Of a stretch of 64,000 nucleotides of DNA, positions 1-8,029 are shown one piece after another. Position 1 is the stretch's first letter, and the number at the start of each line of letters is the position of its first letter. A program made the position numbers and the translations under genes. Location of the stretch: contig NZ_FOFG01000010.1 in assembly GCF_900110915.1 (NCBI RefSeq), forward strand, positions 62,001 to 126,000, given 5' to 3'. Below the pieces are notes generated by a model. It was given only the letters and a program-made list of their open reading frames with translations. It did no database searches and was not told the origin of the DNA. This stretch comes from Faunimonas pinastri (GTDB taxonomy: Bacteria; Pseudomonadota; Alphaproteobacteria; Rhizobiales; Afifellaceae).

Positions 1-105
1 AGGGCGCGGCTGAGGAGTCGGGTTAGCTTTCGCCCGTAGGCTCAATTTTTTTCCGGGGGGCCGGAAGTGGCCGCAGCCACGGTACCAAAAGGATTGGTAA
101 CCCGA

Positions 106-273
106 TCAGCCGAACGAATGGGCCGTGGAATGCGCGGTGACATCGGCCGTGGGGAGCACGGCCCTCATGGCGGCGCCGGCGTGATCCGGCAGCACAATGA
201 ACAGAAAAGTCGGTGCGGCAACCGCAACCGAAAGCGTTGCGGCGGCAGCGCCCGCCAGCAGAAACTTCCGCAT
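106..273 (-). CDS. small membrane/secreted hypothetical protein (55 aa)
   Basis: Reads from ATG at 273 to TGA at 106. The product begins MRKFLLAGAAAATLSVAVAA, a basic residue pair followed by a hydrophobic stretch as in a signal peptide or single membrane anchor, then a short tail rich in Ala, His and Thr. A start nine bases upstream (282) is equally possible: GAGG lies 4 nt before that ATG and about 13 nt before 273. I do not recognise a family. It was chosen over a larger overlapping frame on the same strand because only this frame has a sensible N-terminus. It lies downstream of pdxY on the same strand, 161 bp away. Existence is plausible, not proven. Confidence 0.4.
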   Translation of the reverse strand: MRKFLLAGAAAATLSVAVAAPTFLFIVLPDHAGAAMRAVLPTADVTAHSTAHSFG

Positions 274-434
274 GGAACACATCCATCCTCAGACTGGATG
301 GTTAACGGGGCAGAAGTGAAAGCGGTTCCGGCAGAGCCGAATCTATTGTTAACGCACTATAAGAAACAAACCCCGCGAAATATTTCCCGTGGTCCTTCTT
401 TCCTGATGATCAGCCGGCAATAAACCTCGGCAGA

Positions 435-1286
435 TCAGTCGAGCGACATTGCTTCGAACTGCGTCGTCGGCGTCACGAACTCATCCTGCGCCGCGATGGT
501 CAGGATCTCCGGAGAATTCGCCTCCGCCGTCCGCCGCAGCAGGCCGTAGATCGAGGATCCCGCCTTTTCCAGCGCCGCCACGGGACCGCTGCCCTTCAGC
601 AAGTGAACGAAGAACAGCGCCGCGATCGCATCGCCCGCGCCATTCACCTTGGCCGGCAGGAGCGGCGTGCGGATGCGGGAAATTCTCCCCTCGCCCGAAA
701 CGGCGATATCGATGGCATCGTCGGGCGTGCCATCGATGTGGAGGCTCGTCACCAGGATCGTCTTCGGCCCCTTCTTGTGGAGGGCGTCCATGGCGCGGCG
801 GAGTTCATCCCGCGTGCGGATCTCGGTGCCGGTCAGGAACTCCAGCTCGAAATGGTTGGGCGTGATGACGTCGGCGCGGGTGATCGCGCGATCCCGCATG
901 AATTCCGGAATGCCCGGCCGCACGAAGAAGCCGCGCCCGACATCGCCCAGCACGGGGTCGCAGCAATAAAGCGCCCGGGGATTTGCCGCCTTCACCTGCT
1001 CCACCGCTTCCACGATGGCCTCGCCGATGCCGACATCGCCCATGTAGCCGGAAAGCACCCCATCGCAGGAGGGCAGCACGCCGCGATCGGCAATGCCCGC
1101 CACCAGTTCGCGGATCGTGTCGCCGGCAAAGACCTGCCCGCGCCACGCGCCATAGCCCGTATGGTTGGAGAACTGCACCGTATGGATCGGCCAGACTTCC
1201 ACGCCGAGCCGCTGCATCGGGAAGATGGCGGAGGCGTTTCCGGCATGGCCGTAGGCGACATGCGACTGGATGGAGAGGACGTTCAT
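435..1286 (-). CDS. pdxY: pyridoxal kinase PdxY
   Basis: 283 aa, the usual length for PdxY. The ribokinase-like fold is shown by the N-terminal VLSIQSHVAYGHAGN block that binds pyridoxal, the central TPNHFELEFLTG segment, and the C-terminal VNGAGDAIAALF motif, whose Asp (GAGD) is the catalytic base and anion hole of the family. It phosphorylates pyridoxal (and pyridoxine or pyridoxamine) with ATP in the cytosol, giving PLP salvage. It lies 36 bp downstream of the lytic transglycosylase on the same strand and may be cotranscribed, though the functions are unrelated. Confidence 0.96.
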   Translation of the reverse strand: MNVLSIQSHVAYGHAGNASAIFPMQRLGVEVWPIHTVQFSNHTGYGAWRGQVFAGDTIRELVAGIADRGVLPSCDGVLSGYMGDVGIGEAIVEAVEQVKAANPRALYCCDPVLGDVGRGFFVRPGIPEFMRDRAITRADVITPNHFELEFLTGTEIRTRDELRRAMDALHKKGPKTILVTSLHIDGTPDDAIDIAVSGEGRISRIRTPLLPAKVNGAGDAIAALFFVHLLKGSGPVAALEKAGSSIYGLLRRTAEANSPEILTIAAQDEFVTPTTQFEAMSLD

Positions 1287-1322
1287 CGTTCGCGATCCGG
1301 GAGTTGGAAGAACAGGCGGCTT

Positions 1323-2531
1323 CTAGCGTCCGGACCGGAGCTTGGCCAGCAACTCGGCCGTGGGATAACCGTCCTGCGGCAGTCCGAAGCGGGCCTGCGC
1401 CTTCTTGACGCCGTCGCGGGTGGTCTCGCCCAGTCGGCCATCGGGCTCGCCGCCATCGACGCCCATACCCCGCAGCCGCTGCTGCACTTCCTTCATCTCC
1501 GCCGCGCTCAGGATCGCCGGAGCATGGCCGCGATCCAGCGCCGGCGCGCCCGCAAGCCGCGTCGCGAAATAAGCGGCGGCAAGCGTGTAATTGGACGACT
1601 GGTTCCACTTCCAGAAGATGCCGAAATTGTCATAGGCGAGGAAAGCCGGGCCGAGCCGGCCCATCGGCAGGATCAGCGAAGCCGGCAGCGAATCGCCAGG
1701 CAGCGGCCGGCCGTCAGCCTGGCGAATGCCTGCCTTTGCCCAGAAGGATCGCGGATGCCGGATGGCCCGTGCGGATTCGCCCCAAGGCACGGTGTCCGAA
1801 ACGCGCACCTCCTCCAGCCACGGCTGGCCGCGCTTCCAGCCGAGGGAGCGGAGGTAATTGGCCGTGGAAGCCAGCACGTCCGGCACGCTGCGGACGAGAT
1901 CGCGCCGACCGTCGCCATCATAGTCGACGGCGAATTCCAGATAGCGAGAGGGAATAAACTGCGTCTGCCCGAGTTCGCCCGCCCAAGCCCCCTTCATTTC
2001 CGCAGGGGAAAGATCGCCGCGGTCGATCAGGCGCAGCGCGTTCATCAGCTCGCCCGTGAAGAAGTCCGGTCGTCGGCAGTCGTAGCCGAGCGTCGCCAGC
2101 GCCCTCAGCGTATCGAAGCTGCCCTGGAAGGTGCCGAAATTCGTCTCGAAGCCCCAGAGCGCGACGAGCACCGGACCCGGCACCCCATAATCGCGCTCGA
2201 CGCGGGACAGGACCTGCCGGTTCGCCGCAATCAGGCCGCGGCCCTTGGAGAGCCGGTCGGAGGTGACCATCCGGTCGGAGAACTGCAGGAAGCTTTGGGA
2301 AAGGCTCGGCTGGCCGCGATCCTGGTTCAGCACCTTGGGGTCGGGCGTCAGGCCGTCGAGGACCGCGAGCGTGCGGGGGGAGAAGCCCTGCCGGGCCGCC
2401 TGCCCCTTTATTTGGCCCAGCCATTGCGGAAAACCCGCGCCGCCGTGGCAGCTTGCATCAGCCCAGGCTGCTCCGGACAACGTCACGCCGATAAGCAGGA
2501 TAGAGCTGGAAAGCAGGGACTTCAGGCGCAT
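1323..2531 (-). CDS. lytic murein transglycosylase, MltB/SltB type, with C-terminal peptidoglycan-binding domain
   Basis: 402 aa. Residues 1–25 form a Sec signal peptide ending near AAWA. The catalytic domain (about 30–320) carries the MltB-family core LVALWGFETNFGTFQG, in which the Glu is the general acid, followed by GELGQTQFIPSRY and the VDYDGDGRRDLVRS stretch. The last 65 residues (EMKEVQQRLRGMGVDGGEPDGRLGE onward, quoted here only in part) are a PG_binding_1 repeat. It cleaves the MurNAc–GlcNAc bond with formation of 1,6-anhydroMurNAc in the periplasm. There is no lipobox, so it is probably soluble. pdxY follows on the same strand. Confidence 0.93.
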   Translation of the reverse strand: MRLKSLLSSSILLIGVTLSGAAWADASCHGGAGFPQWLGQIKGQAARQGFSPRTLAVLDGLTPDPKVLNQDRGQPSLSQSFLQFSDRMVTSDRLSKGRGLIAANRQVLSRVERDYGVPGPVLVALWGFETNFGTFQGSFDTLRALATLGYDCRRPDFFTGELMNALRLIDRGDLSPAEMKGAWAGELGQTQFIPSRYLEFAVDYDGDGRRDLVRSVPDVLASTANYLRSLGWKRGQPWLEEVRVSDTVPWGESARAIRHPRSFWAKAGIRQADGRPLPGDSLPASLILPMGRLGPAFLAYDNFGIFWKWNQSSNYTLAAAYFATRLAGAPALDRGHAPAILSAAEMKEVQQRLRGMGVDGGEPDGRLGETTRDGVKKAQARFGLPQDGYPTAELLAKLRSGR

Positions 2532-2644
2532 GGAGGGCTCCTCGACGTCGGATCGCCCGGTGTTCTGACCAGAGTCCCGCCGAAAAGGCCAGCTTTCGAT
2601 CGTCGGCCGGACTCAGCCGACGAAGGCGCCAGCCCGTTGGCCGC

Positions 2645-2974
2645 TCAGTGGCAGCAATATTCCGGCGGCGGCGGAACGGCGCCCGGAAGCAGTGTCGTGC
2701 CGGTCACGCAGGTATAATAGGGCGTGCGCCCCGGCGCGGTGGGACGCCCCTCGGCGTCGGACAGCTGAACTTGCTCCAACGGCCGACCGCAACTGCCATA
2801 GGCAGGCCCGGCGACCCGGACTTCCTGATACTGCCCCTGGTAGCGGGCGACCTCCTGCTGCGGAAGATCCGCGGCGTGCGCGCCGCTCGCCGCGAGCATC
2901 GCGGTAATCGCCATGGCGGAGATCGCCGCCGTGGCCAGCACCTGTCGCGTCAGGTTCGAAATCGAATGTCGCAT
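2645..2974 (-). CDS. secreted small Cys-containing hypothetical protein (109 aa)
   Basis: The N-terminal 35 residues form a long signal peptide ending GAHA-AD. The mature part is about 75 residues with four cysteines: one in YGSCGRPL, one in YYTCVTG and a Cys pair at the very C-terminus (EYCCH), following a proline run. Two disulfides in the periplasm are therefore possible. No enzyme motif is visible and I do not recognise a family. It is monocistronic by position, with a 414 bp gap upstream and the lytic transglycosylase starting 114 bp downstream. Confidence 0.65.
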   Translation of the reverse strand: MRHSISNLTRQVLATAAISAMAITAMLAASGAHAADLPQQEVARYQGQYQEVRVAGPAYGSCGRPLEQVQLSDAEGRPTAPGRTPYYTCVTGTTLLPGAVPPPPEYCCH

Positions 2975-3388
2975 GGCTGCACCCCTTCCCGATAGCCAAG
3001 GGATAACGGTCTGCGGGCACGAGAAACGTTAAGCAAAACCGCCGGGATCAGTCGATTTCATCGCATGGTTAGTTTTGGCTGAAGCGCACGATGCCTGGCG
3101 CCTTTCCGGAAATTTAACCACGTCGCGGCAGAAGAACCTCCGAGCATGATGCAGCGGAGTAGGCTGTGTTGCCGACCGTCGGGTGAGGTTACGGCCCGGG
3201 TGGCCGCAACTCCGCGGGTTTTCTCCGCCCCCTGAGAAAATGATTGAGGCGCGCCGACTTTCGTCAACGCGCCCCGTGGCTTCCCGAGAACATCTCGTCT
3301 GGCGGATGAGGCTCTTCATCTTTCGGGAGAGCTTCAGCCAAGGCTTGCGTCATTTCAGAACAACGCGGCACAAGCTACTGATCTCGTT
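2975..3388. other. 414 bp intergenic stretch, no supported gene
   Basis: This stretch separates the start of the minus-strand Cys-rich secreted protein from the end of the RHH gene. A 96-codon minus-strand reading frame (3029–3319) crosses it. It has no credible ribosome site, signal or family motif and I do not call it. I saw no tRNA cloverleaf, no strong terminator with a T run, and no repeat. It presumably holds the promoter of the secreted protein. Confidence 0.5.
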
Positions 3389-3700
3389 CTATCCGCGCTT
3401 TTCCAGTTCGCGAATGGAAGGAACGCCGCGCTGGGTGAAGAGCATGTCGAGCGCTTCCAGCATCAGCGTGTGGATCTTGCTGCGTTCCGTATAGGCGAGG
3501 TCGCGAAGCTGGTCGTAGACCGGCGGCTCCAGATAAACCGAGAGTTGCTTGGCGCGCTGCTTCAGCGTCGTCTTCGCTTTGTCCTGCGGCGCGGCTTCGG
3601 TGGCCGTCTGCAGCCGCACGACCGAGCTCTCGCCATGCAGCGGGATCGGCTGCGAGGCCGCGACGATGGATTTCAGGTTGGGCTTAAGCGGCTTGGGCAT
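3389..3700 (-). CDS. ribbon-helix-helix DNA-binding partner of ParA
   Basis: 103 aa. Residues 1–48 are Pro/Gln/Ala-rich and likely flexible. Residues about 51–88 fit a ribbon-helix-helix: a short strand KQLSVYL, helix A VYDQLRDLAYTE and helix B KIHTLMLEALDMLF. A disordered tail plus an RHH core is the layout of ParG-type centromere-binding proteins and, loosely, of VirC2. The gene overlaps the end of parA by 17 bp, so the two are translationally coupled. By analogy it would bind the repeats at 4415–4474, repress the operon and load ParA. The fold assignment is from pattern only; the function is inferred from context. Confidence 0.7.
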   Translation of the reverse strand: MPKPLKPNLKSIVAASQPIPLHGESSVVRLQTATEAAPQDKAKTTLKQRAKQLSVYLEPPVYDQLRDLAYTERSKIHTLMLEALDMLFTQRGVPSIRELEKRG

Positions 3701-4373
3701 GCTTCGTTACCGTTCGTGTCTGCCGGGTCTTCGGCGCGGTGGCCGGCTTGGCCTTGTCGGCCTGGGCCCGCTTCTCCATCCACGACCAGAGGCGGCGGAT
3801 CTCGTCGGCGGCGGCGCCGGTCGGGTTGAATTCGGTGACGCCCTGCCCCAACCCGATCGCGTCCTGATGATCGTTGCGGAGCACGATGTTCACGTCCGGG
3901 AGGATGCCGAGAACGGCGAGCCCTTCAGCCGCATCGCGGACGCGGTAGCTGCGCGGCGGAGTCTGGTTCAGCACGAAGGCGAACTTCTTTTCCAGCCGGT
4001 AGATCGCGGCGAGCGTCGGCCTGAAGGCGCGAAGATCGGCCGGCGTCGGCCGGCACGGGATCATGCAGAGATCGGCGGCGCGAATCGCAGCCAGCGTTCC
4101 CTTGCTGTCCACGCCGGGCGTGTCGATGAAGACGTAGTCGTAATGGCACTTCTGCAAGCGGCGAAGAACGTCTTCCACCTGCGTCTCGCCGACCTGCGCC
4201 ACCTCGGGCTGCTCGCTCTCGCGATGCTCGGCCCACTCGCTGATGGTAGCCTGCCGGTCCATCTCCAGGATGCAGACGGAACGCCCGGCTTCCTGCGCGG
4301 CGATGGCCAGATTGATGCAGAGGGTGCTTTTCCCGCTGCCGCCCTTCTGAGTCACGAAGGCGATCGACTTCAT
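3684..4373 (-). CDS. parA: ParA/MinD-family partition-type ATPase
   Basis: 229 aa. The deviant Walker A QKGGSGKST (Lys10 signature lysine, Lys15 P-loop lysine) opens the protein, followed by DRQATISEW (Asp39) and a Walker B/switch II VFIDTPGVD. The short form lacks the N-terminal HTH of large plasmid ParA proteins, so DNA binding and repression must come from a partner, here the overlapping RHH protein. It is close in size and plan to ParF and VirC1. The C-terminal 30 residues are Lys/Thr/Ala-rich. It lies downstream of gatA but is separated from it by a terminator and a repeat-bearing 5' region, so it is an independent transcription unit. The cargo is unknown: chromosome, replicon or protein complex. 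Confidence 0.9.
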   Translation of the reverse strand: MKSIAFVTQKGGSGKSTLCINLAIAAQEAGRSVCILEMDRQATISEWAEHRESEQPEVAQVGETQVEDVLRRLQKCHYDYVFIDTPGVDSKGTLAAIRAADLCMIPCRPTPADLRAFRPTLAAIYRLEKKFAFVLNQTPPRSYRVRDAAEGLAVLGILPDVNIVLRNDHQDAIGLGQGVTEFNPTGAAADEIRRLWSWMEKRAQADKAKPATAPKTRQTRTVTKHAQAA

Positions 4374-4414
4374 GCTCCAACCCCCATTGCTGAACCCCGG
4401 AAGGGGTCTCTGTC

Positions 4415-4474
4415 ACAGGATCACGTGATGCCCGGTTCTCCGGATCATGAGATCCTGTGGGCCGGTGATCCTGT
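4415..4474. repeat. three-copy 10-bp repeat upstream of parA (candidate operator/centromere)
   Basis: The element ACAGGATCWC occurs three times: 4415–4424 on the plus strand (ACAGGATCAC), and on the minus strand at 4449–4458 (ACAGGATCTC) and 4465–4474 (ACAGGATCAC). The two minus copies are 16 bp apart, start to start. The outer copies form an exact inverted pair. Inner palindromes ATCACGTGAT (4420–4429) and GGATC-ATGA-GATCC (4442–4455) overlap them. The array lies 42–101 bp before the parA start codon, where ParF/ParG-type loci keep their operator or parC. The repeats are seen directly; the binding role is inference. Confidence 0.6.
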
Positions 4475-4489
4475 TATGAGCAGCGATGG

Positions 4490-4505
4490 TTAACGTCGGG
4501 TTAAC
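4490..4505. promoter_or_regulatory. CtrA box TTAA-N7-TTAAC
   Basis: TTAA (4490–4493), seven bases, then TTAAC (4501–4505) matches the full alphaproteobacterial CtrA consensus without mismatch. A further TTAAC at 4511–4515 gives an overlapping N6 version. It sits 117 bp upstream of the parA start, beyond the repeat array, and gatA ends on the far side behind a terminator, so parA is the only sensible target. The consensus match is exact; CtrA control is inference. Confidence 0.55.
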
Positions 4506-4560
4506 CAGCCTTAACGAAAGATGGCCGGCGCCGGCGGAAAGGCTGTTGCCAAAACGAAAA

Positions 4561-4582
4561 CGCCCCGGTCGAAGCCGGGGCG
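4561..4582 (-). terminator. rho-independent terminator after gatA
   Basis: CGCCCCGG (4561–4568) pairs with CCGGGGCG (4575–4582) around a 6-nt loop. On the minus strand the stem is followed by TTTTCGTTTT. It lies 38 bp past the gatA stop codon and isolates gatCA from parA. Confidence 0.85.
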
Positions 4583-4620
4583 CTGCAATCATTCAAGGGT
4601 AACTGTTCAGATCGGGCGGC

Positions 4621-6099
4621 TTACCACCATTTCGGCGCGGCGAAGCTCCCGGCTGCATCCTCGATCACCTGCCCCACGCGGAACAGGGTCTGCTCGTCGA
4701 AGGGGCGGCCGATCAGCTGCAGTCCGAGCGGCAGGCCGGAGGAGTCCAGCCCGGCCGGCACCGCGAGGCCCGGCAGGCCCGCCATGTTCACCGTCACCGT
4801 GAAGATGTCGTTCAGGTACATCTCGACCGGATCCGCGTCGGCCATGGCTCCGATCCCGAAGGCCGATGACGGCGTCGCCGGCGTCAGGATCGCATCGACG
4901 CCCGCCTCGAATGCCAGCTCGAAATCGCGCTTGATCAGCGTCCGAACCTTTTGCGCCCGGACGTAATAGGCGTCGTAATAGCCCGCCGAAAGCACGTATG
5001 TGCCGATCAGGATACGACGCTTCACCTCGCGCCCGAAGCCCGCGGCGCGCGTCTTTTCGTACATGTCGATGATATCGTCGCACTCGACGCGGAGGCCGTA
5101 GCGCACGCCATCGTAGCGGGCGAGGTTGGACGAGGCTTCCGCCGGGGCCACGATATAATAGGCTGGCAGCGCGTATTTCGTGTGCGGCAGGGAGATATCG
5201 ACGATCTCGGCACCGGCCTGCCGGTACCAGTCGATGCCCTGCTGCCAGAGCTTCTCGATTTCCTCCGGCATGCCCTCGACCCGATACTCGCGGGGAATGC
5301 CGATCTTCAGGCCCTTCACCGTCTCGCCGATCGACTGCTCGTAATCAGGCACGGGCAGATCGGCGGACGTCGTGTCCTTGGGATCGACCGATGCCATGGA
5401 CTTCAGCATGATCGCCGCGTCGCGAACGGTGCGGGCGATCGGACCGGCCTGGTCGAGCGACGAGGCGAAGGCCACCGTGCCCCAGCGCGAGCAGCGGCCA
5501 TAGGTGGGCTTGATGCCGACGGTGCCGGTGAAGGCGGCCGGCTGGCGGATGGAGCCGCCGGTATCGGTAGCGGTCGCGCCGGCGCAGAGATGCGCGGCGA
5601 CGGCCGAGGCCGAACCGCCGGACGAACCGCCGGGCACGATCTTCGCGTTCGAGCCTTCGCTCCGCCAGGGGCTGACGACCGGGCCGTAATAGCTGGTCTC
5701 GTTGGAGGAGCCCATGGCGAACTCGTCCATGTTCAGCTTGCCGAGCATCACCGCGCCGTCGGCCCAGAGATTGGCGGTCACGGTGGATTCGTACCCGGGC
5801 TTGAACCCGTCCAGGATGTGGCTCGCCGCCTGCGTGTGCACGCCTTCGGTGGCGAAGAGATCCTTGATGCCGAGCGGCACGCCTTCCAGCGGACGCGCCT
5901 CGCCGGCGGCAATCCGCGCATCGGAGGCGCGCGCCATGTCCAGCGCTTTGTCCGGCGTCACCGCGACATAGGCGTTGAGGCTGGGATTGGCTGCCTCGAT
6001 GGCCGCGACATAGGCCTCGGCTACCTCAACGGCAGAGGCTTGCCTGCGGCCCAGCGTATCGCGAAGCTCGGCGATGGTGAGTGCTGTCAGTTCCGTCAT
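4621..6099 (-). CDS. gatA: Asp/Glu-tRNA amidotransferase subunit A
   Basis: 492 aa, full length. The amidase-signature triad is present: Lys79 (GIKD), cis-Ser159 in [12 protein letters not shown] and Ser183 in [11 protein letters not shown]. GatA hydrolyses glutamine and supplies ammonia to GatB, which amidates misacylated Glu-tRNA(Gln) and/or Asp-tRNA(Asn). It overlaps the stop codon of gatC by one base, so the two are coupled. gatB is not in the window; separate location of gatB is common in alphaproteobacteria. Confidence 0.98.
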   Translation of the reverse strand: MTELTALTIAELRDTLGRRQASAVEVAEAYVAAIEAANPSLNAYVAVTPDKALDMARASDARIAAGEARPLEGVPLGIKDLFATEGVHTQAASHILDGFKPGYESTVTANLWADGAVMLGKLNMDEFAMGSSNETSYYGPVVSPWRSEGSNAKIVPGGSSGGSASAVAAHLCAGATATDTGGSIRQPAAFTGTVGIKPTYGRCSRWGTVAFASSLDQAGPIARTVRDAAIMLKSMASVDPKDTTSADLPVPDYEQSIGETVKGLKIGIPREYRVEGMPEEIEKLWQQGIDWYRQAGAEIVDISLPHTKYALPAYYIVAPAEASSNLARYDGVRYGLRVECDDIIDMYEKTRAAGFGREVKRRILIGTYVLSAGYYDAYYVRAQKVRTLIKRDFELAFEAGVDAILTPATPSSAFGIGAMADADPVEMYLNDIFTVTVNMAGLPGLAVPAGLDSSGLPLGLQLIGRPFDEQTLFRVGQVIEDAAGSFAAPKWW

Positions 6100-6386
6100 T
6101 ACTCGACTACCTTCGGCACCAGGAAGAAGTTGTCCTCGGTCGCCGGCGCATTGGCGACGACCGCCTCGGCCTTGGCGCCATCGGTGATGGCATCCGCGCG
6201 CTTGCGCATCGCCATGGGCAGGACCGATGTCATCGTTTCCACCCCGGACACGTCAACCTCGTTCAGCTGATCGACGAAGCCCAGAATGGCGTTGATCTCG
6301 CTCTGAAAGGATTTGGCTTCGTCATCGGTGACGCGGACGCGCGCGAGATGCGCGACACGCTTCACGGTCTGGATATCGACGGACAT
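6099..6386 (-). CDS. gatC: Asp/Glu-tRNA amidotransferase subunit C
   Basis: 95 aa from ATG 6386, giving the canonical N-terminus [20 protein letters not shown] longer in-frame start at 6452 would add 22 unrelated residues and is rejected. GatC is the small scaffold that wraps around GatA and GatB and stabilises the transamidosome core. The helix pair at 5–60 and the C-terminal [11 protein letters not shown] segment are typical. The stop codon overlaps the gatA start (TAATG-type junction), showing an operon gatC-gatA. Confidence 0.96.
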   Translation of the reverse strand: MSVDIQTVKRVAHLARVRVTDDEAKSFQSEINAILGFVDQLNEVDVSGVETMTSVLPMAMRKRADAITDGAKAEAVVANAPATEDNFFLVPKVVE

Positions 6387-6528
6387 GGATTTCCCGGGAT
6401 CGGCTGCGAAAACACTCTTCCCGCCTATAAACTGCCGGACAAGGGCAGACAAGGAAGGGCTGAGACGGCGGCTGTTCGTCGACCGCCGCCGCCCCCTCTC
6501 ACGCCGGCCATTCAGACTTCGTCGGGCC

Positions 6529-7227
6529 TCAGACTTCGAACGGCTTGCCGTGCTGGGCCAGCACGACCTTCGAGGCGTCGTCGCCCATCTCGGACAGGAA
6601 TTTCTCGGCTGTCTGGTCGATCATCGGAAAGGTACCGAAGTGGCAGGGCACGATCGCACGGAAATCGAAGAAGCGACGGCAGGCCAGAGCGGCACCGCGC
6701 GCGCCCATGGTGAAGCGGTCGCCGATCGGCACGAGACCGACCTCCGGGCGGTGAAATTCGTTGATCAGCGCCATGTCGCCGAAGACGTCGGTGTCGCCCA
6801 TGGCATAGACGACCGGCTGGCCCTCGCCGCGGATGATCAGCCCCATGGGGTTGCCGAGATAGAGCGGGCGGCCGTCCACGTTGGAGCTGGAGGAATGCAG
6901 CGCCTGCGTGAAGGAGACAGTGAAACCGCCGCAATCCACCGTCCCGCCCATATTGCCGGGGTTGACGTTCTGGACGCCCTGGCCATGAAGATGGCCGCAG
7001 ATTTCTGGATTGCTGACGAGCTGCGCGCCCGTTTCGCGGCAGATCGCGGCGGTGTCGCCGATATGGTCGTCGTGGCCGTGCGTCAGCAGCACATGGGTGC
7101 AGCCTTCCGCCGCCTGCAGCGCATCGCCGGAAAACACCGGGCTGCCGCTCAGGAACGGATCGATCATGATCACCGAGCCGGAGAATTCGAGGCGGAAGGC
7201 CGAATGGCCGAACCAGGTAATCTGCAT
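6529..7227 (-). CDS. UPF0173-family metal-dependent hydrolase (MBL fold)
   Basis: 232 aa from ATG 7227, which has GGAG six bases upstream; an ATG five codons earlier lacks one. The metallo-beta-lactamase motif is LLTHGHDDH (HxHxDH), with further ligands expected in QALHSSS, the Asp of AMGDTDVFG and the C-terminal AQHGKPFEV. The N-terminus [12 protein letters not shown] is characteristic of the UPF0173/YtkL group. It is probably a Zn-dependent hydrolase in the cytosol; the substrate is unknown. It lies between gatC and recO on the same strand without overlap. Confidence 0.9.
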   Translation of the reverse strand: MQITWFGHSAFRLEFSGSVIMIDPFLSGSPVFSGDALQAAEGCTHVLLTHGHDDHIGDTAAICRETGAQLVSNPEICGHLHGQGVQNVNPGNMGGTVDCGGFTVSFTQALHSSSSNVDGRPLYLGNPMGLIIRGEGQPVVYAMGDTDVFGDMALINEFHRPEVGLVPIGDRFTMGARGAALACRRFFDFRAIVPCHFGTFPMIDQTAEKFLSEMGDDASKVVLAQHGKPFEV

Positions 7228-7262
7228 GGGAAACTCCGTCACGAAGCTGGCGCCAGACTGCG

Positions 7263-7997
7263 TCAGCGTTGAGGTTTAGCCAGAACCGCGCGCTCGAAAC
7301 TGGAGCGGACGTCCGGCAGGGAAAGACTGCGCGGTGCGAAGAGATGTCGCTCCAGAAAGAAAGCCGTCAGCCGCAGCGCGTCCGCGACCGCTTCAAGATC
7401 GGGCGCGGCATCTCTTCGCGCCTCCACGAGAAACGCCGGAAGCGGCAGCAGTCGGTCATGGTAGGCCCGGCCCGCGTCGTGGCTCACAGCGCGGCCGGAC
7501 TTCGGCGAGACATAGCCGAGGTCCTCGGTCGCTCCGGTCGCGGCGCATTCCGACAGGTCCAGCCCGAAGCCCATTTCATCCAGAAGCAAAAGCTCGAATC
7601 GCGCCATCAGTTCGGCCGCGAGCGGTATGTCGTCCAGATATTCCACCAGAAGCGCAAGGGCTTCGTAGAGGCGCGGATGCGGATCGCGCTCCGGGATCAG
7701 CCGGAGATATTCGCCGAGGAGCTGCAAGCCGAAAATGGCCGAGCCGGAGGCCATCAGGGTGCCCGCCCGCTCGGCGATCGGCTCCACGCGAAAATTGCCG
7801 AGATGTTCGTCGAGCCGTGCCCGCCAGGTGACGGAGAGCGTGTTGCCTGGTTGAACCACGGGCCGAAGCCGGCGGGAACGCGCGCCCCGGACCATGCCGA
7901 GCCACCGCCCCTTGTCGCGGGTCATGACCTCCAGAATGGCGTCGGTCTCGCCGAGGCGGCGGGTTCCGATCGCGATCGCCTCCCCGCTCCATTCCAC
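7263..7997 (-). CDS. recO: DNA repair protein RecO
   Basis: 244 aa. An N-terminal OB fold (MEWSGEAIAIGTRRLGETDAI, quoted in part) is followed by the helical C-terminal domain containing FELLLLDEMGFGLDL. RecO anneals SSB-coated strands and, with RecR, loads RecA in the RecF pathway. It sits last in the run rnc-era-recO, 32 bp after era, the arrangement usual in Rhizobiales. The zinc-ligand cysteines of some RecO proteins are mostly absent; only one Cys (SECAATG) is present, as in many alphaproteobacterial homologues. Confidence 0.95.
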   Translation of the reverse strand: MEWSGEAIAIGTRRLGETDAILEVMTRDKGRWLGMVRGARSRRLRPVVQPGNTLSVTWRARLDEHLGNFRVEPIAERAGTLMASGSAIFGLQLLGEYLRLIPERDPHPRLYEALALLVEYLDDIPLAAELMARFELLLLDEMGFGLDLSECAATGATEDLGYVSPKSGRAVSHDAGRAYHDRLLPLPAFLVEARRDAAPDLEAVADALRLTAFFLERHLFAPRSLSLPDVRSSFERAVLAKPQR

Positions 7998-8029
7998 CCG
8001 CCGACCGCCTTTCCTGTTGCCTCAGATCC

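Noticed and set aside
603-2717. 704-codon plus-strand open frame opposite pdxY and the lytic transglycosylase
   Set aside because: It lies antisense to two genes with complete family motifs; its translation is Arg/Gly/His-rich with no domain, as expected from third-position GC bias.
3029-3319. 96-codon minus-strand frame in the intergenic region
   Set aside because: No ribosome site, no signal or domain, Arg/Ser-rich composition; judged non-coding.
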